Source of the DNA: Streptomyces sp. SW4
GTDB taxonomy: Bacteria > Actinomycetota > Actinomycetes > Streptomycetales > Streptomycetaceae
DNA length: 64,000 nucleotides
Assembly: GCA_003248315.1 (NCBI GenBank)
Contig: QKWM01000004.1
Location: forward strand, 5,267,001 to 5,331,000
Direction: 5' to 3'
The notes beneath the pieces are model-generated. The model made no database searches. It was not told the DNA's origin and saw nothing but the letters and a program-made list of their open reading frames with translations. The translations under genes were made by a program, and so were the position numbers. Positions 7,383-16,235 of this stretch are shown piece after piece; positions within the stretch are counted from its first letter, which is position 1, and each line of letters begins with the position of its first letter.

Positions 7383-7514
7383 CTCCGCCCCTTCTTCTCA
7401 CACCTCGTCGTCACAACCCTCGCACCCTGCGTGTGCCCGGGGCGGGCGGGGACAGTCACGGCGTACGCGGGAGGTGGCGGGCACCCGCGGCGACGGTCGC
7501 CGCCGGACAGGCCA

Positions 7515-7544
7515 CAGGCCGTTCCGCGGACGCGGAACGGCCTG
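7515..7544 (-). terminator. Strong hairpin downstream of the SPW gene
   Basis: A perfect 14-bp stem (CAGGCCGTTCCGCG and its complement) with a 2-nt turn (7529-7530). It lies 78 bp past the SPW stop and probably ends that transcript. Confidence 0.7.
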
Positions 7545-7564
7545 CCTTGGCGGTCCTCCCCGGA

Positions 7565-7616
7565 CCGGTTTCCGGGTCGGTTCTCCGGGTCGGTTCTCCG
7601 GATCGGTTCTGCGGAC
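7565..7616. repeat. Four tandem 13-bp repeats
   Basis: Units close to CGGTTCTCCGGGT at 7565, 7578, 7591 and 7604, between the terminator and the SPW stop codon. A small minisatellite with no assigned role. Confidence 0.75.
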
Positions 7617-7621
7617 GGGCT

Positions 7622-8061
7622 CTAGGGCTTCGGGGCGCTCTTCGCCGCCGTGCCGGCGCAGACCATCCCAGGATCAGGGCGAGTGCGCCGATGACGATGT
7701 TGTTCCACACGACGCCGGCGTCGGGGCTGGAGCCCACGATCCAGGGCGCGATGATCATCCAGACGCCCATGGCGCACATGGCCCAGCTGAGGCCGTACAT
7801 GCGTTCCGGGGCTCGGGTGAAGCCGAGAGCCAGCAGTCCGATGGCGATGCCCACGATCAGGTTGTGGGCGACGAGTGCCGGCTGGCTCGTCGTGTAGTGG
7901 ACTATCCACGGGGACGCCGCACAGTACAGGCCGAGCAGGAACACCGGCCCGTCCACGAGTGCCACGTCACGGCCGCCGAGCATACGGGCGTAGCGGTCCC
8001 GCATCTCCTGGGCGTCGGGGTGGGTCGCGATGTCCCCTCTGGTGTGCGAGACGTTGGCCAT
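7622..8061 (-). CDS. SPW-repeat membrane protein (one frameshift near 3' end)
   Basis: ATG at 8061 with a clear AAAGGAG ribosome binding site. About 147 residues. An N-terminal soluble segment (residues 1-38, HPDAQEMRDRYARMLGG) is followed by four hydrophobic spans. Two SPW-type motifs are seen: LYCAASPWIVHYT and VWMIIAPWIVGSSP. Near 7665 the frame shifts by one base, so the natural end is LALILGMVCAGTAAKSAPKP. SPW proteins are small actinobacterial membrane proteins of unknown function. It is transcribed toward the element boundary and ends in a strong hairpin. Confidence 0.8.
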
Positions 8062-8327
8062 GAGTCGTCTCCTTTGACTGGCAGGGCCGACCGCTTCTGA
8101 GGCGGTATGCGGTAAGCGCCGCGTAGGTTCATTCTGCGCTTATTTCTCCCTTATGTGTAGAGGTCGCCCGGGGCGGAAGGGGCGCGGGAGGCGGCCCCCG
8201 CACGGCGGGTGTCCCCGCCCTTTCGTGCCGTACATGACAGGCCGGTTCGCGGCAGGCGGATCCTGCGCAGGAAAGCGCGTGGTGAGTCGGTCGTCCGACG
8301 CAGGAGACGCAGGAGGTGTGTGCCGCG

Positions 8328-8495
8328 ATGGGCGCGAAGGTGTTGGAGCGGTTTCCCGCGGGAGCTCCGCGCGGTTCGTGGCCGGCGGAGGAGTACGCGG
8401 CGGCACGGCGCGCCGCGGGCGAGCCCGCGACGGTCGTGATGGACCTGGAATCGGACGCGTTCCTCGTGGTGGTGCCCGGCCGCGACGAGGACTGA
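8328..8495 (+). CDS. 55-residue hypothetical protein
   Basis: ATG at 8328, 11 bp after AGGAGG; an in-frame GTG at 8316 is an alternative start. The protein begins MGAKVLERFPAGAPRGSW and ends with a beta-rich stretch (TVVMDLESDAFLVVVPG) and an acidic tail. The strong ribosome binding site and balanced composition argue for a real gene. Small Streptomyces proteins of this type have no known function. It is convergent with the flavoprotein gene. Confidence 0.55.
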   Translation: MGAKVLERFPAGAPRGSWPAEEYAAARRAAGEPATVVMDLESDAFLVVVPGRDED

Positions 8496-8598
8496 CGGGA
8501 CCGCCGGCCCGGGGAACCGTGCACGACGGAAACCCGGCCGGCGCGGGCGGCGAGCCACCTGGAGCGCGGCCGGAGAGCGCCGGCGGCCGGAGGGCCGC

Positions 8599-9654
8599 CT
8601 AGAGCGCGGCCAGCGCGGCGAGATGGGCTTCACGCACCGGCGCCGTCTGACCCTGCACCAGCAGGAACATGCCCTCGCGGGCGAGGCGTTGCGCCGGGCT
8701 GTCCAGCCCCGTCGCCCGGCCGCCCCCGGCCACCACCGCCGCGGTCGTCGCCGCGCGCATCAGGTCGTAGGCGCGGGTGCGCAGGGCCAGCCGCTCCGCG
8801 ACGTGCTCATGGGCGACGGGGTGCTCGGCGAGCGCGTACGCCCGGCCGCGCACCTCGTCCAGCCGCTCGCGCAGCGCCCGGGCCGCATCCCGCGCGCCCG
8901 GCGCCTCGTCCAGCAGCCGCAGCGCGGCGCGGGCCACCCCGAAGACGGCCGGTGAGGCGTTGGTGCTGCGCGGGACGTCGACGCGGGCGAACTCCTCCCG
9001 CGGGGTGCGCAGGACGACGCGGTCCTCCGGCACCCACAGCCCGTCCAGGTCGAGGGAGACCGTGCGGGCGGCGGTCAGCGCCGCGAGCCGCATCGGCGGC
9101 GACGCCCGCAGCCCCGGCTTCTCCCGCGCCCCGGTGAACGCGAAGACGACCTCGGCCCCGTCCGTGACGCCCGCGAGGAGCATCACGTCGTTCAGCCCCC
9201 AGCCGGTGTACCAGGGCACCGTGCCGTCGAACCGCCAGCCGCCGCGCTCGGCCGTCGCCCGCACCGGAACCCGCGGGAACGCGCGGACATGCGCGTAGGC
9301 GATGCCGGACAGCAGCTCGCCGGTGGCCAGCGGCCGCAGGAGCCGCTCGCGCACGGGCGTCCCGGCCTCCGCCTTCGTGAGCATCCGCACCGGCGTGTGG
9401 TGCTGGGTCTGCACGAACCAGGTCGAGCAGCAGGCCCCGGCGAGGATCTCGGCGACCTCCCGCGCCACCGCGTCGGGGGCGCCCGCACCGCCGTACTCCT
9501 CGGGCGCGCTCACCCCGAGGAGACCGGCCCGGCGGACGGCGTCCAGGTGGGAGGCGGGCACCTCCTCCTGGTCGACGCGCTGGGCGCACGGGGCGAGGAG
9601 GTCGTCCGCGAGGCGGCGGGCACGGGTGACGAGCGGGTGCGGCGTCGTGGTCAT
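8599..9654 (-). CDS. Acyl-CoA dehydrogenase-family flavoprotein
   Basis: 351 residues, intact, from ATG at 9654 (MTTTPHPLVTRARRLADDLL). The N-terminal helical domain contains LLGVSAPEEYGGAGAPD. The middle beta domain includes GIAYAHVRAFPRVPVRAT and WRFDGTVPWYTGWGLND. The C-terminal four-helix domain carries the remainder. At 351 residues it is slightly short and more like the flavin monooxygenase or ActVA-like branch than a beta-oxidation enzyme. FAD or FMN binding is expected; the substrate is unknown. It is divergent from the YCII/ECF42 pair. Confidence 0.75.
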   Translation of the reverse strand: MTTTPHPLVTRARRLADDLLAPCAQRVDQEEVPASHLDAVRRAGLLGVSAPEEYGGAGAPDAVAREVAEILAGACCSTWFVQTQHHTPVRMLTKAEAGTPVRERLLRPLATGELLSGIAYAHVRAFPRVPVRATAERGGWRFDGTVPWYTGWGLNDVMLLAGVTDGAEVVFAFTGAREKPGLRASPPMRLAALTAARTVSLDLDGLWVPEDRVVLRTPREEFARVDVPRSTNASPAVFGVARAALRLLDEAPGARDAARALRERLDEVRGRAYALAEHPVAHEHVAERLALRTRAYDLMRAATTAAVVAGGGRATGLDSPAQRLAREGMFLLVQGQTAPVREAHLAALAAL

Positions 9655-9778
9655 GGGGGAATTCTCGCGGCCGGCCCGGGCGGGGTGTCGATCCGGGGGC
9701 ACGCCGTTCGTGTAGGAGGTGAACGGCGGCAGGGCCCGGGACCGCACCGGGAGGCCGCACCGGACGGAGGAGACCGCC

Positions 9779-10131
9779 ATGAAGTACTACCTGCTCAGCG
9801 TGATGCAGCCGGTCGGGGAGCCGCCGGCCCCGGAGGTCCTCGAGGAGATCGGCCGCAACCTCGACGCCTTCCACCGGGAACTGCGCGAGGCCGGCGCCTG
9901 GGTGTTCGCCGGGGGACTGCACGGACCGGAGTCCTCCACCGTGCTGCGCCCGCGGGACGGTGACGTCCTTGTCACCGACGGCCCGTACGCCGAGGGCAAG
10001 GAGATGCTCGGGGCATCTGCCTGGTCAAGGCCCCCGACCTGGACGCGGCCCTGGAGTGGGGACGCAAGGCCGCGAGGGCGACCACCCTGCCGATCGAGGT
10101 GCGGCCGTTCATGGGCGAAGCCGACCGATGA
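9779..10131 (+). CDS. YCII/DGPF-domain protein, partner of ECF42 sigma (one frameshift)
   Basis: ATG at 9779 after GGAGGAG. The protein begins MKYYLLSVMQP and has the family signature TDGPYAEGKE at about residue 65. One G is missing near 10013; after correction it reads GICLVKAPDLDAALEWGRKA and ends IEVRPFMGEADR. The length (117 residues) is normal for the DGPF/YCII family. Its stop overlaps the start of the sigma factor gene. DGPF proteins are the conserved genomic partners of ECF42 sigma factors, and some sigma factors of this group are thought to act with them. Confidence 0.85.
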
Positions 10132-11324
10132 CGTCCGTGGACGTCGAGGCCGTCTTCCGCGCGGAGTACGGCCGCGCCGTCGCCGTCCTGACCCGCCTCC
10201 TCGGAGACATCGGCCTCGCCGAGGAGGCGGTCCAGGACGCCTTCACCGCGGCGCTGCGGCGCTGGCCGGAGACCGGCCTGCCGCCCAGCCCGGCCGGATG
10301 GATCATCACCACCGCCCGCAACCGGGCCGTCGACCGGCTGCGCCGCGAGTCCACCCGGGCCGCCCGGCACGCGGAGGCCGCACTGCTCAACGCCCCCGAC
10401 GCACCGCCCGAGGAGGGCCCCGTGCGCGACGACCGGCTCCGTCTGATCTTCACCTGCTGCCATCCCGCGCTCGCCCTTCCGACCCGGGTCGCGCTCACCC
10501 TGCGGCTGCTCGGCGGGCTGTCCACCGCGCAGATCGCGCGGGCCTTCCTGGTGCCGGAGACGACGATGGCCCAGCGGATCGTCCGGGCCAAGGCCAAGAT
10601 CCGCGACGCCGGGATCCCCTACCGGGTGCCGCGCGACGCCGACCTGCCGGACCGGCTCGGCGGCGTCCTGGCCGTGGTGTACCTGATCTTCAACGAGGGG
10701 TACGGCGGCGCCCCGGGGCTGTGCGCGGAGGCCGTGCGCCTCGGCCGGCTGCTGGCCGATCTGATGCCGGACGAACCGGAGGTGACCGGTCTGCTCGCGC
10801 TGATGCTGCTGGTCGACTCCCGGGCCGCCGCCCGGCAGGACGCCGACGGTTCGCTGGTGCCGCTGCCCGAGCAGGACCGCTCCCGCTGGGACCGCGACCT
10901 GATCGCCGAGGGGCAGCGGCTCGTCCGCCGCTGCCTGCGCCGGGGGAGGCCGGGCCCGTACCAGGTGCAGGCGGCCATCCAGGCCGTGCACAGCGACGCG
11001 CCCACCGCCGCCGCCACGGACTGGGGGCAGATCCGCCGCCTGTACGACCAGCTCATGGAGCTGGCGCCGAGCCCCGTCGTGGCGCTGAACCGGGCGGTGG
11101 CGGTCGCCGAGACGGACGGGCCCGGCGCCGCGCTCGCCCTGGTCGACGGCCTCGGACTCGAGCGCTACCACGTCTTCCACGCCGTCCGTGCCGACCTGCT
11201 GCGCCGCCTGGGCCGCACGGAGGAGGCGGCGACGGCCTACGAGACGGCCGCCGCACGCACCGCGAGCCCGGCCGAGCGGGCGTTCCTGGAACGCCGCCGA
11301 GGGGAGCTGAAGCCGCAGGGGTGA
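10128..11324 (+). CDS. ECF42-type RNA polymerase sigma factor with TPR-like C-terminal extension
   Basis: 398 residues, intact, ATG overlapping the YCII stop (ATGA). Region 2 covers residues ~5-75 (FRAEYGRAVAVLTRLLGD, GWIITTARNRAVDRLRRE). Region 4 is near residues 105-155 (LLGGLSTAQIARAFLVPE). A 200-residue extension follows, with YLIFNEGYGG and helical repeats ending in FLERRRGELKPQG. This extension is diagnostic of ECF41/42-like groups; the DGPF neighbour and DUF6596-type layout fit ECF42. No anti-sigma gene is adjacent, so control may be through the extension itself. Confidence 0.88.
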   Translation: MTSVDVEAVFRAEYGRAVAVLTRLLGDIGLAEEAVQDAFTAALRRWPETGLPPSPAGWIITTARNRAVDRLRRESTRAARHAEAALLNAPDAPPEEGPVRDDRLRLIFTCCHPALALPTRVALTLRLLGGLSTAQIARAFLVPETTMAQRIVRAKAKIRDAGIPYRVPRDADLPDRLGGVLAVVYLIFNEGYGGAPGLCAEAVRLGRLLADLMPDEPEVTGLLALMLLVDSRAAARQDADGSLVPLPEQDRSRWDRDLIAEGQRLVRRCLRRGRPGPYQVQAAIQAVHSDAPTAAATDWGQIRRLYDQLMELAPSPVVALNRAVAVAETDGPGAALALVDGLGLERYHVFHAVRADLLRRLGRTEEAATAYETAAARTASPAERAFLERRRGELKPQG

Positions 11325-11443
11325 CGGCGCCCGGGCGTCCAGCCGGGCCCGGGCCTCCAGCCGGGCCCCGGCCCCCGGGGGCCCCACGAGCCGGGGCGGA
11401 GGAGCAGCCGCACGCCAACCCGCGCCGTCTCCCGTCGAGTTGA

Positions 11444-11459
11444 ACTGGTCTACACCCTT
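11444..11459 (+). promoter_or_regulatory. DasR-type operator (dre), upstream copy
   Basis: ACTGGTCTACACCCTT matches 13 of 16 positions of the dre consensus as I recall it (ACTGGTCTAGACCACT). It lies upstream of the chitinase. Confidence 0.6.
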
Positions 11460-11460
11460 G

Positions 11461-11476
11461 ACTGGTACAGACCAAG
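11461..11476 (+). promoter_or_regulatory. DasR-type operator (dre), downstream copy
   Basis: ACTGGTACAGACCAAG matches 12 of 16 consensus positions, 17 bp after the first copy. Paired direct repeats of this kind are classical in Streptomyces chitinase promoters. Confidence 0.6.
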
Positions 11477-11613
11477 GCGGTTGAGTGTGCCTCCACACCC
11501 CCCACCACGGCCGGCCGGCGCCGTGGCCGGCCCGGCCGGCGCGTGCGCACGGGGCTCCGCTCCGGCATGCCCCGGTACGGCGACGGCCGTGCTGCACAAA
11601 GGAGTTGATACCT

Positions 11614-12503
11614 GTGCCGAGGCGCCGTCTCTCCGCCCTCGTGGCCGTGCTCGCCCTCGCGGGCGCCGCTCCCGTCCTCCTCCCCGCCCCGCCCGCCTCC
11701 GCCGCGGCCTGCTCCGGCTACCCGGCCTGGGTGGCCGGCAGGTCCTACGCCGCCGGCGACATCGTCCGCTACACCGACGGCAGGGCGTACATCGCCGAGC
11801 ACGCCAACCCGGGCTACGACCCGACGATCAGCACCTGGTACTGGGAGCCGTACGCCTGCGACGCCGGTTCGCAGGCGCCGGTGGGGAACTTCGTGGTCAC
11901 CGAGGCCCAGTTCAACCAGATGTTCCCGAACCGGAACAGCTTCTACACCTACAGCGGCCTGACCGCCGCGCTCAGCGCCTACCCCGGCTTCGCGGGCACC
12001 GGCAGCGACACCACCAGGAAGCAGGAGGCCGCGGCCTTCCTCGCCAACGTCAGCCACGAGACCGGCGGGCTGGTGCACGTCGTCGAGCAGAACAGCGCCA
12101 ACTACCCGCACTACTGCGACTGGAGCCGGCCCTACGGCTGTCCGGCCGGGCAGGCCGCCTACTACGGGCGCGGCCCCATCCAGCTCAGCTGGAACTTCAA
12201 CTACAAGGCCGCCGGGACGCCCTCGGCATCGATCTGCTGAACAACCCGTGGCTGGTGCAGAACGACGCGGCCGTCGCCTGGAAGACGGCCCTGTGGTACT
12301 GGAACACCCAGTCCGGGCCCGGGAGCATGACGCCGCACGACGCCATGGTCGGCGGGCACGGTTTCGGTCAGACGATCCGTGCGATCAACGGTTCGCTGGA
12401 GTGCGACGGCCGTAATCCGGCCCAGGTGCAGAGCCGGGTGAGCAGGTACCAGCAGTTCGCCCAGATCCTCGGCGTGCAGCCGGGCGGCAACCTGTACTGC
12501 TGA
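11614..12503 (+). CDS. Secreted GH19 chitinase with N-terminal CBM5/12 (one frameshift)
   Basis: GTG at 11614 after AAAGGAG. A signal peptide (residues 1-30, VPRRRLSALVAVLALAGA, ending ASAAA) is followed by a carbohydrate-binding module (YPAWVAGRSYAAGDIVRYTD, STWYWEPYAC). The GH19 catalytic domain starts near residue 88, with the acidic catalytic region in NVSHETGGL and the conserved AYYGRGPIQLSWNFNY. One G is missing near 12215; after it the chain continues ALGIDLLNNPWLVQNDAAV to NLYC. It hydrolyses chitin outside the cell. Regulation by the N-acetylglucosamine-responsive DasR is suggested by two upstream sites. Confidence 0.9.
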
Positions 12504-13030
12504 GAGGCGGCGGCCTGTCCTGGCAGGCGGCCAGCCGTCCTGCCGGCGGTGCCGCAGGGCGCGGGGCGTCGCCGATCGCCCCGCGCCCCAGCGCGGTCCC
12601 CGCCCTCACGCCACGGAGTTCCGCCCCCGCCGCCCTTTCCCTTCCCGTCCCTGGGGCTGCCGCCCCCAGACCCCCGCTTCGGCCTGAACGGCCTCGTCCT
12701 CAAACGCCGGACGGGCTGAAAATCAGCCCCTCCGGCGTTTGAGTAGCGGGGCTCGGGGCGGAGCCCCCGGTATTCAGCCCCTCCGGCGTTTGAGGAGCGG
12801 GGGTCCGGGGGCGGAGCCCCCGGGACGGGAAGGGAAAGGGCGGCGGGGGCGAAAGACCCCTCGGGGTGGCACCGCTTGCCTCCAGCGCACCGGTCCCGGT
12901 CCGCCCGAGCACCCGGCACCCCCGTACCGAACCCCCGAGCCGCGGCCCCGAGGCCAGGTGCACAGAGACTGGCGCCCGGCGCGTTTTACGTATAACCTCT
13001 CCGGTCAACCACCCGCCCCGGAAGGTCCCG
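12504..13030. other. Noncoding region between chitinase and VOC gene, with nested inverted repeats
   Basis: No gene found in 527 bp. It holds a large nested inverted repeat (12622-12851), which likely also serves as a transcription end point, and then about 180 bp leading to the VOC gene, including an AT-richer patch near 12985-13000 that may hold a promoter. Confidence 0.6.
12622..12851. repeat. Nested inverted repeat with TCCGGCGTTTGA units
   Basis: Outer arms are 30 bp and perfect (12622-12651 and 12822-12851), with less perfect pairing just inside. The core is a hairpin with 20-bp arms at 12700-12719 and 12723-12742, one mismatch and an AAA loop. A further direct copy of CAGCCCCTCCGGCGTTTGA lies near 12775-12793. 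The CTCCGGCGTTTGAGGAGCGG motif is a widespread intergenic repeat in Streptomyces. Confidence 0.85.
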
Positions 13031-13425
13031 ATGCCGCGAATCGCCCTGGTCACCCTCGTCGTCGACGACTACGACGAGGCGATCCGCTTCTACACCGAGG
13101 CCCTCGGCTTCCGGCTCGCCGAGGACACCCCCGGCCCGACGGCTCCCGCTGGGTCGTCGTCGAGCCGCCCGGACCCGAGCCGGGCACGGCGCTGCTGCTG
13201 GCCCGCGCCGGGGACGGGTCGCAGCAGGCCAGGGTCGGCGACCAGACCGGCGGGCGGGTCGGCTTCTTCCTGCACACGGACGACTTCGCCCGCGACCACG
13301 CCCGTATGACCGCCGCCGGCGTGACCTTCCTGGAGGAGCCCCGCCGCGAGCCCTACGGCACGGTCGCCGTCTTCCGCGACCTGTACGGCAACCGCTGGGA
13401 CCTGCTCCAGCCCGCCGCCCCCTGA
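13031..13425 (+). CDS. VOC/glyoxalase-fold protein (one frameshift)
   Basis: ATG at 13031 after GGAAGG. The start is MPRIALVTLVVDDYDEAIRF, the canonical first beta-alpha unit of a VOC domain. A one-base loss near 13140 shifts the frame; the rest reads WVVVEPPGPEPGTALLLARA, GGRVGFFLHTDDFARDH and ends VAVFRDLYGNRWDLLQP. Metal-binding Glu and His are plausible but the second-site residues are ambiguous. Function in this family ranges from glyoxalase I to antibiotic-binding proteins; nothing here fixes it. Confidence 0.75.
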
Positions 13426-13508
13426 CCCCCGGGCCCCTCCCGTACGACCGCCGGCCCGTCAGACCGACCGCTCACCGCTCACCGATCAGCCGAGGAACAC
13501 CCCGCACC

Positions 13509-14623
13509 ATGTCATCTACGCGCATAGAAGCCGCCACCGCCGACGCCACCGGCACCGCCGTCGGCACCGACCTGATCCGCCGCCTCCCCAAGGCCGTGCT
13601 GCACGACCACCTCGACGGGGGCCTGCGTCCCGCCACCGTCGTCGAGCTGGCCGCCGACGCCGGCCACACCCTCCCCACCACGGACCCGGACGAGCTGGCC
13701 GCCTGGTACTACGAGGCCGCCAACTCCGGGGACCTGGTCCGCTACATCGCCACGTTCGAGCACACCCTCGCCGTGATGCAGACCCGCGAGGGCCTGCTGC
13801 GCACCGCCGAGGAGTACGTCCTCGACCTCGCCGCCGACGGCGTCGTCTACGGCGAGGTCCGCTACGCCCCGAGCTGATGCTCAAGGGCGGGCTGACCCTG
13901 GCCGAGGTCGGGGAGACCGTCCAGGAGGGGCTGGCCGCCGGCATGGCGAAGGCAGCGGCGGCCGGGACGCCCGTACGCGTCGGCACCCTGCTGTGCGGGA
14001 TGCGGATGTTCGACCGCACCCGGGAGACGGCCGAGCTGGCCGTGGCCTTCCGGGACGCCGGGGTCGTCGGCTTCGACATCGCGGGCGCCGAGGACGGCTT
14101 CCCGCCCGCCGACCACCTCGCCGCGTTCGAGTACCTGCGCCGCGAGAACGTGCCGTTCACCATCCACGCCGGTGAGGCCCACGGCCTGCCCAGCATCCAC
14201 CAGGCCCTCCAGGTGTGCGGCGCCCAGCGCATCGGCCACGGTGTGCGGATCACCGACGACATCCCCGACCTCGCGGCCGGCAAGCTGGGCCGGCTCGCCG
14301 GATGGGTCCGCGACCGCCGGATCGCCCTGGAGATGTGCCCCACCTCCAACCTCCAGACCGGCGCCGCGACCTCGATCGCCGAGCACCCCGTCACGGCGCT
14401 CAAGGACCTCGGCTTCCGGGTCACCCTCAACACCGACAACCGGCTGGTCTCCGGCACCACGATGACCCGCGAGATGTCCCTGCTGGTGGAGCAGGCGGGC
14501 TGGACGGTGGACGACCTGCGCACGGTCACGGTGAACGCCGTCAAGAGCGCCTTCATCCCGTTCGACGAGCGGTGCGCCCTGATCCGGGACGTCGTCCTGC
14601 CGGGCTACGAGGCGGCGCGCTGA
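13509..14623 (+). CDS. add: Adenosine deaminase (one frameshift)
   Basis: About 372 residues. Metal-binding HDHLDGGL is near residue 32. After a missing C near 13868 (the natural reading is YAPELMLKGG), the frame continues with TIHAGEAHG (zinc His and catalytic Glu), IGHGVRI, EMCPTSNLQTG and LNTDNRLVSGT (zinc Asp). All catalytic residues are present. It converts adenosine to inosine in purine salvage. Length and motif order match bacterial adenosine deaminases. Its 3' end overlaps the DinB gene on the other strand by 19 bp. Confidence 0.93.
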
Positions 14624-15129
14624 ACCAGCCCGCGCACATAGGCGGCCTGTCCGGCGTGCTGGAGATCGTCGGACAGGACGCTGACCAGGCGCACGCCCAG
14701 GGTGACCGGCGGGTCCCAGTTCTCGTCCACCACCCGCTCCAGGTCCCTGGCGGCCAGTGAGCGCAGCGCGCCGAGCGTCCGCTCGTGCACGGCGTCGTAG
14801 TAGCCGGTCAGCAGGCCGGCCGACTCCACCCGCACCTTGCCGACCGCGGCGGCGCTGTGGCCGTACCCGGTGTCGTGGCGGGGCAGGCCCAGGCCGAAGC
14901 GCTTCTCCCAGTTCCCGGCGGCCTCGTCCAGCCACACCTGGTCGAGGCCGAAGGCGTCGGCGATGTGGTCGTCCTGCACCCGCGTGAGGTGCCAGACCAG
15001 CCAGGCGACGGAGTTGGCCTCGCCGTCGGGGCGGGCGTTGAGTTCGTCGGGGCCAAGGCCCTCGACGGCGGCGTGGACCTCTTCCCGGATGCGGCCGTAG
15101 CCGTCGATGAGGATGTCCTTTGCGTGCAT
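14605..15129 (-). CDS. DinB-superfamily protein
   Basis: 174 residues, intact, from ATG at 15129 (MHAKDILIDGYGRIREEV). A four-helix DinB/YfiT fold is indicated by AWLVWHLTRVQDDHIADAFG in helix 2 and VSVLSDDLQHAGQAAYVRGL near the C-terminus. These supply His residues for a metal site. Many actinobacterial members are mycothiol- or bacillithiol-dependent S-transferases; others are uncharacterised. The substrate is unknown. Confidence 0.75.
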   Translation of the reverse strand: MHAKDILIDGYGRIREEVHAAVEGLGPDELNARPDGEANSVAWLVWHLTRVQDDHIADAFGLDQVWLDEAAGNWEKRFGLGLPRHDTGYGHSAAAVGKVRVESAGLLTGYYDAVHERTLGALRSLAARDLERVVDENWDPPVTLGVRLVSVLSDDLQHAGQAAYVRGLVQRAAS

Positions 15130-15156
15130 GCGTCCACCATGACGCATCCGTCCGTC

Positions 15157-15210
15157 GGGCGCCGCCCGTCCCGAGGGCGCCGCCCGTCCCGAGGGCGCCG
15201 GCCGTCTCGT
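15157..15210. repeat. Three tandem 18-bp repeats
   Basis: Units GGGCGCCGCCCGTCCCGA at 15157 and 15175 (identical), then a diverged copy at 15193. It lies in the short gap between the DinB start and the LysR stop. Confidence 0.8.
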
Positions 15211-15213
15211 TCC

Positions 15214-16097
15214 TCAGACGCCGCCCGTCTCCAGCAGGCCCATCAGCGCCCGGGCCGCCGGGCTGGTGGACTGCTCCGGCGGCAGCAGGGCGATCGTCTC
15301 GTACGCCGCCCGCCCCCGTCCGTCAGCGGCACCGCGGTCAGCGACGCCCGCTTGTGCCGGAAGTGGCGGGGCACCACCGCGATGCCGAGGTTCTCGTCGA
15401 CCAGGTCCAGCAGCCCGTGCACGTCGTTGACCTCCAGGGCGACCGTCCGCCGCACGCCCGCCGCCGCGAACGCGGCGTCGGTGACCCGGCGCGGGCCCCA
15501 GTCCGGGTGGAAGTCCACGAAGACCTCCTCGGCGAGGTCCGCCGGGGCCACGGCGGCGGGCCGGGCCGCCAGCGGATGGCCGGGGTGGCACAGCACCGTC
15601 ATGGGTTCGCCGGCGAGCGACGCCGAGCGCAGGTGCTCGGGGTCCGCCTGCGTCCGGTAGGCGAAGGCGAGGTCCAGCCGCCCGGCGGCGACCTCCTCGG
15701 CCAGTTCCCCCGAGCCGGCCTGCCGCAGCCGGATCTCCACGTCCGGGTGGCGCTGCCGGAACGCCGCGAGCAGACGCGCCACCGGGACCCCGGCGATGCA
15801 CTGCTCGGTGCCCAGCGACAGCGTGCCCCGCAGCACCCCCTGCACGGCGGCGACCGCCTCGTGCGCCGCCCGCACCTGCGCCAGGATGCGCCGGGCCTCG
15901 CCCAGCAGCGCCCGCCCGGCCTCCGTCAGCGTCACCCGCCGGGTCGTCCGCACGAACAGCGGGGTCTGCAGCTCCCGCTCCAGCGCCCGGATGGACGCCG
16001 ACAGGCCCGACTGCGAGACCAGCAGCCGTTCCGCCGCGTGGGTGAAGTGCTGGTCTTCGGCGACGGCCACGAAGTGCTGGAGGTGACGCAGTTCCAT
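15214..16097 (-). CDS. LysR-family transcriptional regulator (one frameshift near 3' end)
   Basis: ATG at 16097. The winged HTH is at residues 1-60 (MELRHLQHFVAVAEDQHFTH, LLVSQSGLSASIRALEREL). The effector domain follows (GTLSLGTEQCIAGVPVARLL, LDLAFAYRTQADPEH, VNDVHGLLDLVDENLGIAVV). Near 15320 the frame shifts; the coherent end is YETIALLPPEQSTSPAARAL, finishing LLETGGV. It is divergent from an aldo/keto reductase, the usual arrangement for LysR control of a neighbour. Confidence 0.88.
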
Positions 16098-16104
16098 GAT
16101 TGAG

Positions 16105-16118
16105 CAGCGTAGTCGCTG
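16105..16118. promoter_or_regulatory. Dyad in the LysR/aldo-keto reductase intergenic region
   Basis: CAGCG-TAGT-CGCTG, a perfect 5-4-5 dyad just upstream of the LysR start. Candidate binding site for the regulator. Confidence 0.35.
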
Positions 16119-16235
16119 AATTCCATCGGATTCTTCTGTTGGACCACTGCCCCCAGGTCACGACAGAGTGGAGCGGTCCGACGCAGCCCGTCACCCGGGC
16201 GCCCGCCGTGCCGATCCGATCCCTCTGGAGTCGCG

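Noticed and set aside
12700..13053. A minus frame in the nested repeat region
   Set aside because: It is made of the repeat arms and low-complexity Pro/Arg sequence.
13862..14935. A minus-strand frame over adenosine deaminase
   Set aside because: The plus strand carries complete adenosine deaminase motifs.
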